Assembly: GCA_030268105.1 (NCBI GenBank)
Contig: BSDZ01000080.1
Location: 3,101,501-3,165,500, forward strand
Source of the DNA: Volvox africanus
Lineage: Eukaryota > Chlorophyta > Chlorophyceae > Chlamydomonadales > Volvocaceae
Length of the DNA stretch: 64,000 nucleotides
Direction of reading: 5' to 3'
Shown here: in pieces, positions 44,901 through 58,016 of the stretch
How positions within the stretch are numbered: the stretch's first letter is position 1
Layout: each line of letters starts with the position of its first letter
Notes under the pieces: generated by a model
The model's database searches: none
What the model was told of the DNA's origin: nothing
The model's input: only the letters and a program-made list of their open reading frames with translations
Program-made: the position numbers and the translations under genes

Positions 44901-47355
44901 GGCACCTGTACAAGGCAACAAACTTAACACATGCTGTCGTACATCGGCCTCCCCTGTCCTCGGCATTCACTGGCCTCAATGCAGACGGAAATGTGCCGGT
45001 CCTGGTCCGAGACGGGGAGCTGCCGCTACGGAAGCAAGTGCCAGGTGGGTCCTGAGTTGTGGTCAGGCACAATGCGGCACTGACGCGGTGACACTGATCT
45101 CTGCGTTGATACTTCTGGCTTGGCTGATCGTGAGGACCGCTCTGAAGCAGGGTTTTCCTCACAATAGGCAATCATGTGCTTCTGCAGAGCTGTAAGCGTA
45201 GACCCGATGGTGGTACCTGCTTGACACACGTGTGTGCTTGGAGTAGTTTACGATGCACGGGTGGTGGCAGACGTGGGCAGAAGGATGGCGGTGTGCTGCT
45301 CTCGCTGAAAGCAAATACGCGGCGTAGCTTCTTCCTCGTTCTGTTTGGGGGATCGTGTGAAAACGCAAACGGCTGTCCTCTCGCAAATTTATTAGGATGT
45401 TCGGCAACCTGCGTGCGCTGCCAAGGCGGCAATCATGATCTTGGTTTCTGTTCCACCTCGGTGCCCTCTTGCCGCAGTTTGCACACGGCCCTGAGGAACT
45501 GCGGCCAGTTGTACGGCATCCAAAGTACAAGACGGAGGTACGACATGCAATCTTTCGGTTTTTCAGCTACCTCGGCTGCGGGAAGATTCCTGTACCTGGC
45601 ATCACAGATATTTGCCGGCTTCCTATCCGTTTTGTATGAACTTGTGTGAAGCCCCGGCTGCTTAGTACGCTGTAAAGGAACTTTTGCACCTAAGCTACCA
45701 TCATCTGGGGTTATTGGGGTTGTTGGGATTATCAGAAACATCATTTGAATGTTCCAAACATTGTGGTCTGACGAGCTCATGGCTGGCATAGTCGGATGGA
45801 ACAGCGTTGGAGGGTCCTCGCCATTGCTCTGCACATCTACTGCCTTGCCTGGGCTCCTTTCCACCTGGTAACTGCCACTCTTGACTGGGTCGTGATTATC
45901 GTTGCTACGCACAGAACTGTCGTACTTTTGCGGCCACGGGCGTCTGCCAGTATGGCAGCCGCTGCCGCTTCATCCATGCAAACCCTCCTGGCAGCGCCAT
46001 GGGGACGCCGCGTTCCCAGGCGCACACTTTGCTGGGTCCCGAGGTCGACAGCCCTGGCGGCGGAGGCGGCGGCACCGCCGCCAGTATGGGCAGTGAGAAG
46101 AGCCCTGGGGGCGGCGGCGCCGCTCTGCAGAGTGCAGTGGATAGTGTGGGCGCCGCCCTGTGGTCCCGTACGACCGAGCCGGGCGCCGGCAACGGGGTGA
46201 GTTTCGATATCAGCGGTTTGGACCGAGAGGGGGTTTAGGGCGCCGTTTGCTGGTGGTGATGATAAGGCGGGAGCTGCAGCAGCCAGATGGGAGCTCTAGC
46301 TAGTGTGGGGATGTGAGGATCATCACACTTACCCATATACACACATACATATTTACACACATACATATCTACACACATACATATCTACACACATACACAC
46401 ACGTACGCACACATACACACACCAGTAGCGGACCAGTAGCGGAGTTGACGCCTTAGTTGATTCGGCAGATTCCGCTGGATGCTGGTGGTGGGTGCTGAAC
46501 CTGGGAAAAACACTGATTTCGGAGAAGTCGGCATGGGAGACTGGATGAGGGTGCCCCGAAACACCGGGGAAGGTAGGGACTGCCAGGTTAGTGGCCACGG
46601 GTGATGTACCCCCCTATCCTACACACACACGGCTGCTGTTCAGGGGCCTGCGCTGTAATTTGCTGGACGGCACTAACCGCCCATCCCAGTAACTACAGGG
46701 TTTGCGAATGGCACAGTTGCACCTCCCGCATCTAGGGGGTCCTACATGGCGCTCTGCCGGTTTGCGCGCGAAACGACAGCTGCAAAATAGCCCCCGGGCG
46801 GTAGCTTCTTTTGCGCCATTCTGCCCGCATCTCTTGACTTCCGCGGTAACGCTGTGTGCCTTGCCTTGGCCTTGCTTTGCCCAGGCCTTGCCAGCGGCGG
46901 CCGCGTCGCTGCTGTCTCCCGCCAAGACGCCCTTGTTTTCGCCCGCGGGACGCAGCGCCACCCGCCACAGCGCCGCCCTGTCGTCGCCGCCGTTCAAGGT
47001 GCCGCGCCTGGGTGAGCAGCTGGGACCACTCATGCAGCTGCCCACCAGCAGCGGGGGTGGCGGCGATCCCCCGGCAGGTCGTGCCGTGAACGCAAGCCTC
47101 GCGCTGCTGTGCGGCGGCGCGGCGTACGGTCTGAATGCCGTCGGTTCTGCTGCTGCCGGCGGCCCGACGGATGCCGCCCTGCAGCTCTTCAGCGCATTTG
47201 GTCGAAGTGGCGAGGGCAAGGGGCCGCTGGCTGCCGCACCTGGCACGTTAAGCGCCGGGGGCCAACAGCCATCGCAGCAGCCCCAGCCTAGCAAGCAGGA
47301 CCGTGTTAAGTTGGACAAGGTGATGGGGGGAGAGGCGCTGGTCCACGCGGATTGA
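41964..47355 (+). CDS. Tandem CCCH zinc-finger protein of the TTP/TIS11 type with long low-complexity leader
   Basis: Model: join(41964..42990, 43368..44014, 44207..44836, 44985..45044, 45478..45537, 45915..46196, 46885..47355), 1058 aa. TTP-type proteins bind AU-rich 3' UTR elements and trigger mRNA decay. The finger pair is near-canonical: the lead-in YKTEMCRSW, finger 1 with C772, C781, C787, H791 (C-X8-C-X5-C-X3-H), the linker ELRPVVRHPKYKTE, and finger 2 with C810, C819, C825, H829. The first finger is split by an intron between GSKCQ and FAHG. The 768 residues before the fingers are Ser/Gly/Ala-rich with no other domain. The tail after them is Gly/Pro/Ala-rich. Starts at 41964 or 41970 differ only by two residues. 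The end at 47355 is taken because the frame stops there; a donor-like AAG-GTGATG at 47321 could lead to further exons. Confidence 0.82.
46331..46422. repeat. CA/TA-rich imperfect repeat
   Basis: Several copies of a roughly 16-bp ACACACATACATATCT-like unit, then ACACATACACAC, inside intron 6 of the zinc-finger gene (46197-46884). Confidence 0.85.
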
Positions 47356-49857
47356 CGGTAGGGAGAAACGCTGTATGAATGGTAGGGAGCCTTAGGGCCA
47401 TAGACTGGCGGGGTATGTGTCCTGTGAGGCAGCATATTGGAGGCGGCTGTAGATGACGTGGGTGACATGGCGGCCCCCGTGCAGAATTTGTTGCCCTGCC
47501 CTTCGGCATGTGCTGAGCCGAATCCAGCCCATCCAGGGAGGGCGCCAGGCGCCGCCTCCCGCTGGGCGGAAGAGGGCATCGTCTATCGCCTCGATTCGTC
47601 GACACACACTAATTCACATCGAGCGAGTTGGCGAAGAACGGAGGGAGCGCGATGTGCGTATGCATTGTGTGATGGTTCTTGATATACACGAACGGGTCGG
47701 GCTATCTGGAGAAGAGTCTCAAGTGTTCGTGTTCCTCCTTACTCGGCACAGGGACGTACTTGCGGTTCTAAGCAGAGCCCCGTCGCCGCACAAGGCGACG
47801 GCAGGCTGGCGCAGGATCGCCCTGCTGCGCTCTTATGCGCCTCTCTGCTTGAGGCATGGGCGTGTCGTATTTTTGTTTAAATGCTTAAATGTTTGCTGTT
47901 TGGTTTTAGTTTACTTAAAAATGGGATAGTTGGGATGCGATTTGCCGATAGCCCCAGGCAGCCATTTCGGGACAGTGCATGACATAGTTGTTCTACATGG
48001 CGGCTGGTAGTACTGGACACCATATGGTGGCGGTGTTGAGGATTTTCCGTCTTATATGCGGAGTATGTTTTCGAAGACGTAGCCCCGACGGATCTGGCCA
48101 AACTGGACGTATGCGGGCTAACAGCACTTTAACACTAATGCTCATGCGAATGCATTTTGTCGCCGCTATGGCGCCGTATGTCAGTGCTCTGGTTTCATAT
48201 TTCTTCGTAATGCTGGCGCGCGGGGAGCATGCTGGATGGTGTCGTACCGTACGGTGCCCTAATGTTCTTCCGTAGCGCAAGCTTTTTATGCCTGCAGGTA
48301 AATATGCTGCCTACTATTCGATTCGGGGAGCCCTTTTACGGGCCCCAAACTGTTATGTTAAGCTAGGATGCAAAATATGTCTTATCTGTTATGTTGCGAC
48401 ACGGGCCGGTTGGTGGCGTCCTTTGGGCCTTGGTTTGGGTCTGGCACGTATAGGCTGTTGCAAGGAGGGGAAGGGGAAAGGGGAAGGGGAAAGACGGTCA
48501 AAAAACAGTTTCACGATGGCGACTGGTATGATACTGTATCAGAAGTGGATATGGCTGAAACTGGATTACGAATCAACGGTGGTGGATGGATTGGAGTTCT
48601 GCCTGGACTTCGAATGATGCAGCTTGGTACTTGAATGGTCAACGCACTTGTGGCCTCTGCGAGTTGCGCAGACAGAATCTTCCGACGATAATTTTGCCCC
48701 GCCTCGTTGTCGGACTGAATCTCTCTTTGCGCCTCACTGCAACGGTTGAGGTGGGGATTAGGCCTCGAGTGTGGTGATTCCGTGGCGCACATATGTACAT
48801 AAGGGCGTGCAGTACGGACTCGCACCTGCATAGGTTTGTCAGATCCATGCCTATCGTGTATTTGGCGCCATACCCGAGCTAATAGCTAATATGTAGCATC
48901 TACGAAAGGGTCTGGAAGTCGTCACGCGCAAGTCCCTGCCATGTAGCAGTGGTGGTGCATGGGAGCAACGTGACAGTGGGGCGGTGGGTAGTGACTTCGG
49001 AGGCTCACGTGAAGGGCCGCAGGCAACCGATTGCCATCCCGCGATGGGCTTTTCGCGTACGTCGACACGCGCGCTATGTGGGGAGGAACGTTGCGACCTG
49101 CACACCTGACCCAACATGCCCACCCCGCGCGAGGACGATTGTTTGCAATTGTTTCCCGACCCATGGATCACCGAGTATCCTATTAGTGCATGTAGGGGTC
49201 TGTGTCGAGTGTCGTCACCTAATTCTGGGGTCTGCACCCAAAGAAGCATATTGGGCGGAAGGCGGGTGTGCGTTTGGCAATTTTGATTATGTGCACGCCC
49301 TAAGTCGTGTGCTTCCGCCGCCCATGTACCCGGTTTGCAAGTGGCGAATGTCTCCTCCTCTTGGGAGCTTTCTTTGCAGATTGTAAGTTGTTGGTTGGTA
49401 TTGTGTCGTTCGATCTTTCGAGACAAGTATTAAAAACATTGTAACTCCGCGACAATGCGAGCCTCTGGCATTGCGGTCACTATGCGCTTTGTGTTTCGCC
49501 GACCGCGCACCATGCTTGCACAGGGCATCCAACAACTTGACCAAGCAAGTAACCAACTGGCTAACGAACACGTCCGCAACGACACCTGCCACATATTCGA
49601 CTTCCTCAGCTAAACCTAAAAGCCAAGAGGGGTAGAAGCTGACCCTTTTTCGGTCCCGCTTGGTGTCCTTCCGTCAGTTTGCTCCACATTGTACCCTCTC
49701 GTCCCTACAGGGATTTACTGGGGCTAAACAAAACAAATGAAAGGCAACCTCACGCTTTCCGCACGGCACTTGCTGCCGTTTAATCCTATCTCCTATAACC
49801 TACTGAGCCTGATTGTAATCTTTTGTGCACCCTATTACCATATATGTTGCTCGTACA
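47356..49857. other. Convergent region, probably long 3' UTRs
   Basis: 2.5 kb between two facing stop codons. Several frames of 90-190 codons overlap on both strands (for example plus 48949-49386 and minus 48851-49426), but none has domain signal and they overlap antisense, so I do not call them. Plus-strand TGTAA signals lie at 49382-49386, 49440-49444 and 49814-49818. 48462-48495 is a purine GGGGAAA repeat. A further exon of the zinc-finger gene cannot be excluded. Confidence 0.4.
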
Positions 49858-51519
49858 CTACCGGCTGGTTAGTTCCAGCTCCTCGAGGCGGCCAGTTAGC
49901 TGTTCCAACACGCCCCAAACCTTGCCGTACCGCGATACCAGCACCGGGGCTAGACGCTCTGACCCACTTCCAGCCTGCTGCTCTCCGTGTCGACCGCTGT
50001 CCTGCGCCTTCCGGCCCCCGCAGCTGCTGCTGCCGGCGCTGCCGGCCCCCGACTTGGCGCCTCCCCGGCCCACATCCGACAAAGCCCCTGCCGCTGCATC
50101 GGGTGAAGATGGATGCCCTGCCGAGAGTCCGCACGCTCGGGCATACGGCAGCAGCCCCTGACGCAGCAATATCCCGCGCGCTTCTGTTAACAGCTCCGCC
50201 AGCTCGGTAAATGGCATATCACGCTTCTGCTGCTCCTGATCGTGCGTCAATTCAGAGCCCGTCGTGGTGGTCGTCGCTGCCCCTGAAGCCGATGCTCCTC
50301 CTTCCCCAGGCGGTGGCAGCTTCTGCTGCAGCACTGGCACTGCTATTCGGCACCGCTCCTCATACAGCGCGAAACTGAGATCTGCCACCTTGCATAGGCT
50401 AACCGCCAGGTCGTATAGGTCCTGAGCCGCCTCTTCTACTGGCGCCATACCCCTTTCCGGCCCTGCCCCAGCATGCGCCCTCACTTTCGCCGCACCACTC
50501 GTTCCCGTGCCCTCCGCAACACTGGAAGCCTCAATTCCTGCATTGACCGCTTCGCGGCGTATCTGCAATGCGGCTTCATAGTGCTCCTTTGCCTCCCTCA
50601 GGCGATCTAACATGAACAGCTGGTCGCCCAACTTATTGTGCGTCACGGACATGGCCGAGTCCGCCTCCCGGCTGCGGCCGCGCCAGAATCCCAGACATGC
50701 AAGGCTGGACGTGTAGTGGTGCAGCGCCGCGACGGAATCGCCCAGGCGCCGGTAGCAATCGGCCTTGCAGCCAAGGATGGCCCCTAGCCGTGAGGCGGTT
50801 TCGGAGCTGGTTTGTGCCGCTGCCAGGTGCCGACTGAGGACCGGATCGGGATCTTCAGCAGAGGTTGCGGCCGGGATGGAGGATCTGGTATCCTGGGATG
50901 CTGCTGGTGGCGTCCCTCCTTGCACGGGTGCTGCGGTCGCCTCTGCAGGGACACTGCCTCGTTGGAGATCGCGCTTCCCTGTGGCATCTGGGTCTGATGG
51001 CCCTCCACACAAAGCCTCGGCACACATGTCAAGACGGGCCAATGCAGCCTCAGGGTTGCCGCCGGCTAGGGACTGCAGGGCGAGCTGCAGCAGCACCGAC
51101 GGAAGGTCAAGATTAGGGTCCTGTGCTTCGGTGCCAGAGGATGACCTGTTAGACCTGTCCACTGGACATGAAGCTGCTTTAGTGGAGGTTGTGGCAGTGC
51201 TTGCTGTGGCAGCAGCAGGGCAGACACCTGGCAGCGGTACCGCCGGGACGGAGCCAGCGGTCTTGGGGGTGAGCTTCGCGTGTCCCAGCAAGATTTTGTT
51301 GATTGTTGACGCTAGAGAGGTGTCAGGGCTGGTACTTTCGATGTCGGCGCCGCAGGTAGGGCAGTCGCGGAATCGACTCACGCAGAAAGCGCAGAAGGTG
51401 TGACGACAGCCGTTTGTGACAACTGGGTCGTGCAGCAAGCCCCGGCATAAGACACAATGGTAAGGAGATAATTCGCCCTTTCCCGCTCCTGAACTGCCAA
51501 ACCCCAGAGGACAAGCCAT
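49858..51519 (-). CDS. RING-finger E3 ubiquitin ligase-like protein with TPR-like helices
   Basis: One open minus-strand frame, 553 aa, from ATG 51519 in the good context ACCATGG to TAG at 49858. A C3HC4 RING is near the N-terminus: C22, C25, C38, H40, C43, C46, C53, C56 (HCVLCRGLLHDPVVTNGCRH and CPTC). RING proteins bring E2 enzymes to substrates. The middle is Ser/Ala/Pro-rich. Helices resembling tetratricopeptide repeats follow (AILGCKADCYRRLGDSVAAL, HNKLGDQLFMLDRLREAKEH). A Gly/Ser-rich region lies before the end LEELELTSR. The frame is open upstream to an ATG at 51585, but TTTCAG just before GTGTGCACG there looks like a splice acceptor, so a 5' UTR intron is possible and the 51519 start is preferred. 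Divergent from PRMT1. Confidence 0.8.
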   Translation of the reverse strand: MACPLGFGSSGAGKGELSPYHCVLCRGLLHDPVVTNGCRHTFCAFCVSRFRDCPTCGADIESTSPDTSLASTINKILLGHAKLTPKTAGSVPAVPLPGVCPAAATASTATTSTKAASCPVDRSNRSSSGTEAQDPNLDLPSVLLQLALQSLAGGNPEAALARLDMCAEALCGGPSDPDATGKRDLQRGSVPAEATAAPVQGGTPPAASQDTRSSIPAATSAEDPDPVLSRHLAAAQTSSETASRLGAILGCKADCYRRLGDSVAALHHYTSSLACLGFWRGRSREADSAMSVTHNKLGDQLFMLDRLREAKEHYEAALQIRREAVNAGIEASSVAEGTGTSGAAKVRAHAGAGPERGMAPVEEAAQDLYDLAVSLCKVADLSFALYEERCRIAVPVLQQKLPPPGEGGASASGAATTTTTGSELTHDQEQQKRDMPFTELAELLTEARGILLRQGLLPYARACGLSAGHPSSPDAAAGALSDVGRGGAKSGAGSAGSSSCGGRKAQDSGRHGEQQAGSGSERLAPVLVSRYGKVWGVLEQLTGRLEELELTSR

Positions 51520-51774
51520 GGTTCTGCTGACTATGGCAGGCACTTGGAACGTGCACACCTGAAATAAAGGTGAGTAAGGGAGCAAAGTGCTTACTTGCTA
51601 TCCAAAAAATGCACGCGAGACTATGGCTTTGGTAGGAAATTTGCCCGGCAGATTTGTAAAGCCATGTAACGATGTAAGGCACTCCCCCTATGTACAACGC
51701 ACCCACTTCCCTCTTCTCTACAAAACAAAGAGAAAGTGAAAGCGTACCAAAAACATTGCGATTGCATCGTGAAA
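51520..51774. promoter_or_regulatory. Divergent promoter region of the RING gene and PRMT1
   Basis: 255 bp between start codons, the shortest head-to-head gap in the window. It contains the possible 5' UTR splice acceptor of the RING gene near 51560. Nothing else recognised. Confidence 0.4.
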
Positions 51775-54820
<3,046 letters not shown>

Positions 54821-54822
<2 letters not shown>

Positions 54823-54853
54823 TTGCTTGCTTCAGACCACGAAGCAAGCAATC
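54821..54853 (+). promoter_or_regulatory. Perfect 13-bp inverted repeat starting within the PRMT1 stop codon
   Basis: GATTGCTTGCTTC (54821-54833) and its exact reverse complement GAAGCAAGCAATC (54841-54853) flank a 7-nt loop AGACCAC. The first G is the second base of the TGA stop at 54820-54822. The mRNA could form a 13-bp stem right at the termination codon. What it does is unknown. Confidence 0.75.
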
Positions 54854-57800
54854 TGTTACATGGGAGCTCGAGAACGGGGTAGGGGATAGTGTTGGGGGGA
54901 TGGAAAACAGTGGACGGCACGGAAAGGTGTGGTGATTGAGGGTCGTCCAGGAGCGCATTTCGGCGAGGGGCTGAGACGGTACTCCCACAGGTAGTAGGCG
55001 CAGAGCTTTAGCGCTTGAAATTACATGAACTCCATGAACGATATAAGCGGTGGACCCCAGGGGAAATGCGTTCAGCGTATTTTACGGGCACAGGGATTTG
55101 AAGACACCAACGGGAATGTTCGTTCGAAGCGGAAACAGAGGTCAACTAGGGTTGCCGTATGCAGATGGTATGTGCGGAATTGGTAGGCAGTAGTGCCGCA
55201 GGGGTGAAGATCATGCGTTGAACGGCTCCAGGAGAAAGTGTTCATGGCGGGGGCATAGAACTGCCCGGGTAGGATTGCCCGGATGGAACTCGGACGCATT
55301 CTTCAGCGAGTGCGACGGATCCACAATCACCCACACCGGGGCGCATTAGTCGCATTTGACTGAGGGCAAGAAGATCATGGGACTTAGGGTTTAGGAATTC
55401 CCCGCCCGTGCGTGCAAGGGCGAGAGGGGGAAACCAGAGGCTGCGGTGTCGTTACCCAGTTGCGGTGATATCTTCTTTACCGATGTTATCTTCTGAAAAG
55501 ACATGCGAACGTATTCCGCCAGCAGCTACACCAGGCAAGCTTAATTGATGCTAATCCGGAGGCAGAGGGCCAGGACCTGAACGCACGCGCATGCCTTGTG
55601 CCGGGTTGACCTGGGTCCTTCGGGCTCATTGACAAATAGACAACCGGGTACTCAACGCGAAGGCTTTAGGTGTGCTTGTTTCCTTAATCCTTTCTGCACA
55701 TAACGGCATGTGCGAGCTGACTATGTGGACGTGCCCAACGTCATCTTGGGCAGAATGCGCCTGGGGTGCGCTTGTTAAGTAAGCTCCCTTTAATATCGCT
55801 GCCCGGAGCTGTGCATGCCTGTGCGTATGCTAGCTGGGCGTGTGGGTTGTCATTTTAGGGTTTGCTCATTCCGCCTGATTGTGGTTTGCGTTTTGTGGTT
55901 TCATGCAGTCTGTCTTGTCCGTATTTGTGGTCTCTATATTCCCGCTTTGTGTTTTGAGCTGAGGGACGTGTACCATGTTGTTTTGTCCTCTGTTCGAGCT
56001 GGGCAACCCCATTCGGTGTCGTGTATGCGCATGAGTATGATGACCCGCTAGTGAGGATCTCCAAAGCGATGTGACAGACCGGTTACACACGGATTATTCC
56101 TGGGGGCGATTAATCCTATTTCTGTGCTGTGCCAGCTTCCCTACGTCGTACTGAAGTGCATTCACCGGTTCAGATTTTCTGTTGTCTGTTGCTCCGTCTG
56201 TGAGCTGCCACCATTCAGTACCCTTGTGCGGCGGTCAATATATCCTTGCGATTATGCGAGGGTAGGTATTGCTTTAAGGAATGAGGCAGGCGGCAATGCA
56301 TGTGTGCAACTTGGGTGATGGATGGTGCCATCATCTTGGTTTCTTTCCGTGCAAGTCCGGTGTGGCACGGGTTGGTCGGTCTGTAGACATTTGCGACCGC
56401 TGTCTCGTCTTAAAAGAGTTTAGAATACTGCATCTATCTGCATCGAGATCCTCCGTCTTTCCGTGTGATATGATATGAAGTTGGGTCGAGTCGTGCTCTA
56501 TACCTCTTTTTGTGGGGCCCCACGCAGACCTGACAGCGAATCGAAAGTCAGCATGGCAAGGAAGATTGACTGGACGTGATCAACATAGTAAATTTACACC
56601 ACCTTTTGTCATAAACTTGCTGACACACGCCAGACCTATGCCATGCGGCTGCGGCAACAGAAGCCTCCTAACACTGCTCACCGGCTTCGTGTCTATACGC
56701 GTCAAAAGGTCACGGTCCCCAAACTATCTACACTTCATAAATGCACGCCCCCAACAATTCTTCGCTAAGCACTTGACGCAACTATGTAAGCACTACACGC
56801 CATGTCTTAGCTAGTTATTCGTGTTCAAACGACAATTCTTCCTCACGAATTCATTTTGGTCATCATCCAAAATGAGGAAACGACTCTGCAAAGCATACCT
56901 ATTGTACATTTTGTACCTACTTCCAACCGTAAGTGAAGCCCCCCAGCGACGAGTCACTAAGTAAAGAGTTTTCAGGATTGGCTATCCGACGGACCTGATC
57001 TTGCCACCATACAAGCCCAGGGGTGTACATACAGCCCCCAGTCGTATCAGTTAATCTGAGACGTGGCAGATCAAAGGAAAATATGATCTTTCCTTTCATA
57101 AAGAAACGCAAAATCAAGGAAGCCTCATCCAGCAGCCGCCATTTCCAGGGCGCATAATTGAATAAATCGCCGGGGAAGCGTGACATTGTGAAGAGGGACA
57201 TGGACATTTTGTATGTAGCGACCCGTCCCCGCAGCGCGCATCAGCCCGACGTACCCAGCACTTGATCTCAGAGTACATCTCCCGCCATTAGGGCACTTTC
57301 ACGTCTTAGTGGGGCCAGCGCCAGGAGATCACTACCATTCTCTAACTCGGCACTTCCACACCCCACAACAGATCTCGGCCGGTCCAACAAAACCCGCCAC
57401 AAAGCGGACGGCTCACACCGCACGCACTTGCGCTGCCAGACCCCTCGCACTCAGACACACAAACAGACCTGGTTAGGGTAAATGCAACTCACAGTTCACA
57501 AAGTCACGATGCTGCCTGACCCGTGCTCCGCATACGGATCGCTGATCCCGTCAGAACACTGTGGAACATGAATTCACGGCAGGGACCCATTCCCTGACAT
57601 GCCGCAATATCCTTTCATCCGTCTAACCTTCTCACCGTTACCGAGCTGACGGTCGGGCGGCTATGGTTACGGACAACTTCTGCCAGCTGCAGTGTTCCAA
57701 AATCCCCCCACGAGGCCCCGGCTGCGACCAGTATTGAACGACGCCCGTCAGACCTCGCCCTGGCCGCCGGGAACCATCACACAATCATGGCCCCCTCATC

Positions 57801-58016
57801 ACAACAATCAAACGCGGCCTTCCGCTGCTTCAGACACGCGCACCTGACACGTGTGCTCACACCCATCCAGTTTTGTAGCTCATATCGCAGAACGTGGCAC
57901 GCAGACACCAGATGCATTCCATCACGCTTAAATGTGCGAGACATCATCATCGCTGCTGTTTACGAGCCGCACACTTTGGGCAGAAGGGTAATATCGTGGA
58001 GAGCTAGCAATAACTT
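54823..58016. other. Convergent intergenic region, no gene recognised
   Basis: 3.2 kb between the PRMT1 stop and the PTOX stop. It contains the PRMT1 hairpin, a 9-bp inverted repeat at 56851-56875 and several frames below 100 codons. The minus frame 56917-57207 (with WKWRLLDEASLILRFF) is the most protein-like, but it lacks splice partners and a known family. The rest is unassigned. Confidence 0.4.
56851..56875. repeat. Small perfect inverted repeat
   Basis: TCATTTTGG (56851-56859) and CCAAAATGA (56867-56875) with a 7-nt loop. Partial symmetry continues outward (CCTCA on the left, GGAA on the right). Possibly a palindromic remnant; function not evident. Confidence 0.5.

Noticed and set aside
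48851..49426. Overlapping antisense frames of 145 and 191 codons
   Set aside because: They overlap on opposite strands with no domain, no splice pattern and no start context; a 3' UTR is the simpler reading.
50765..51403. 212-codon plus-strand frame
   Set aside because: It is the antisense of the RING gene and contains no domain; the minus strand carries the clear RING motif.
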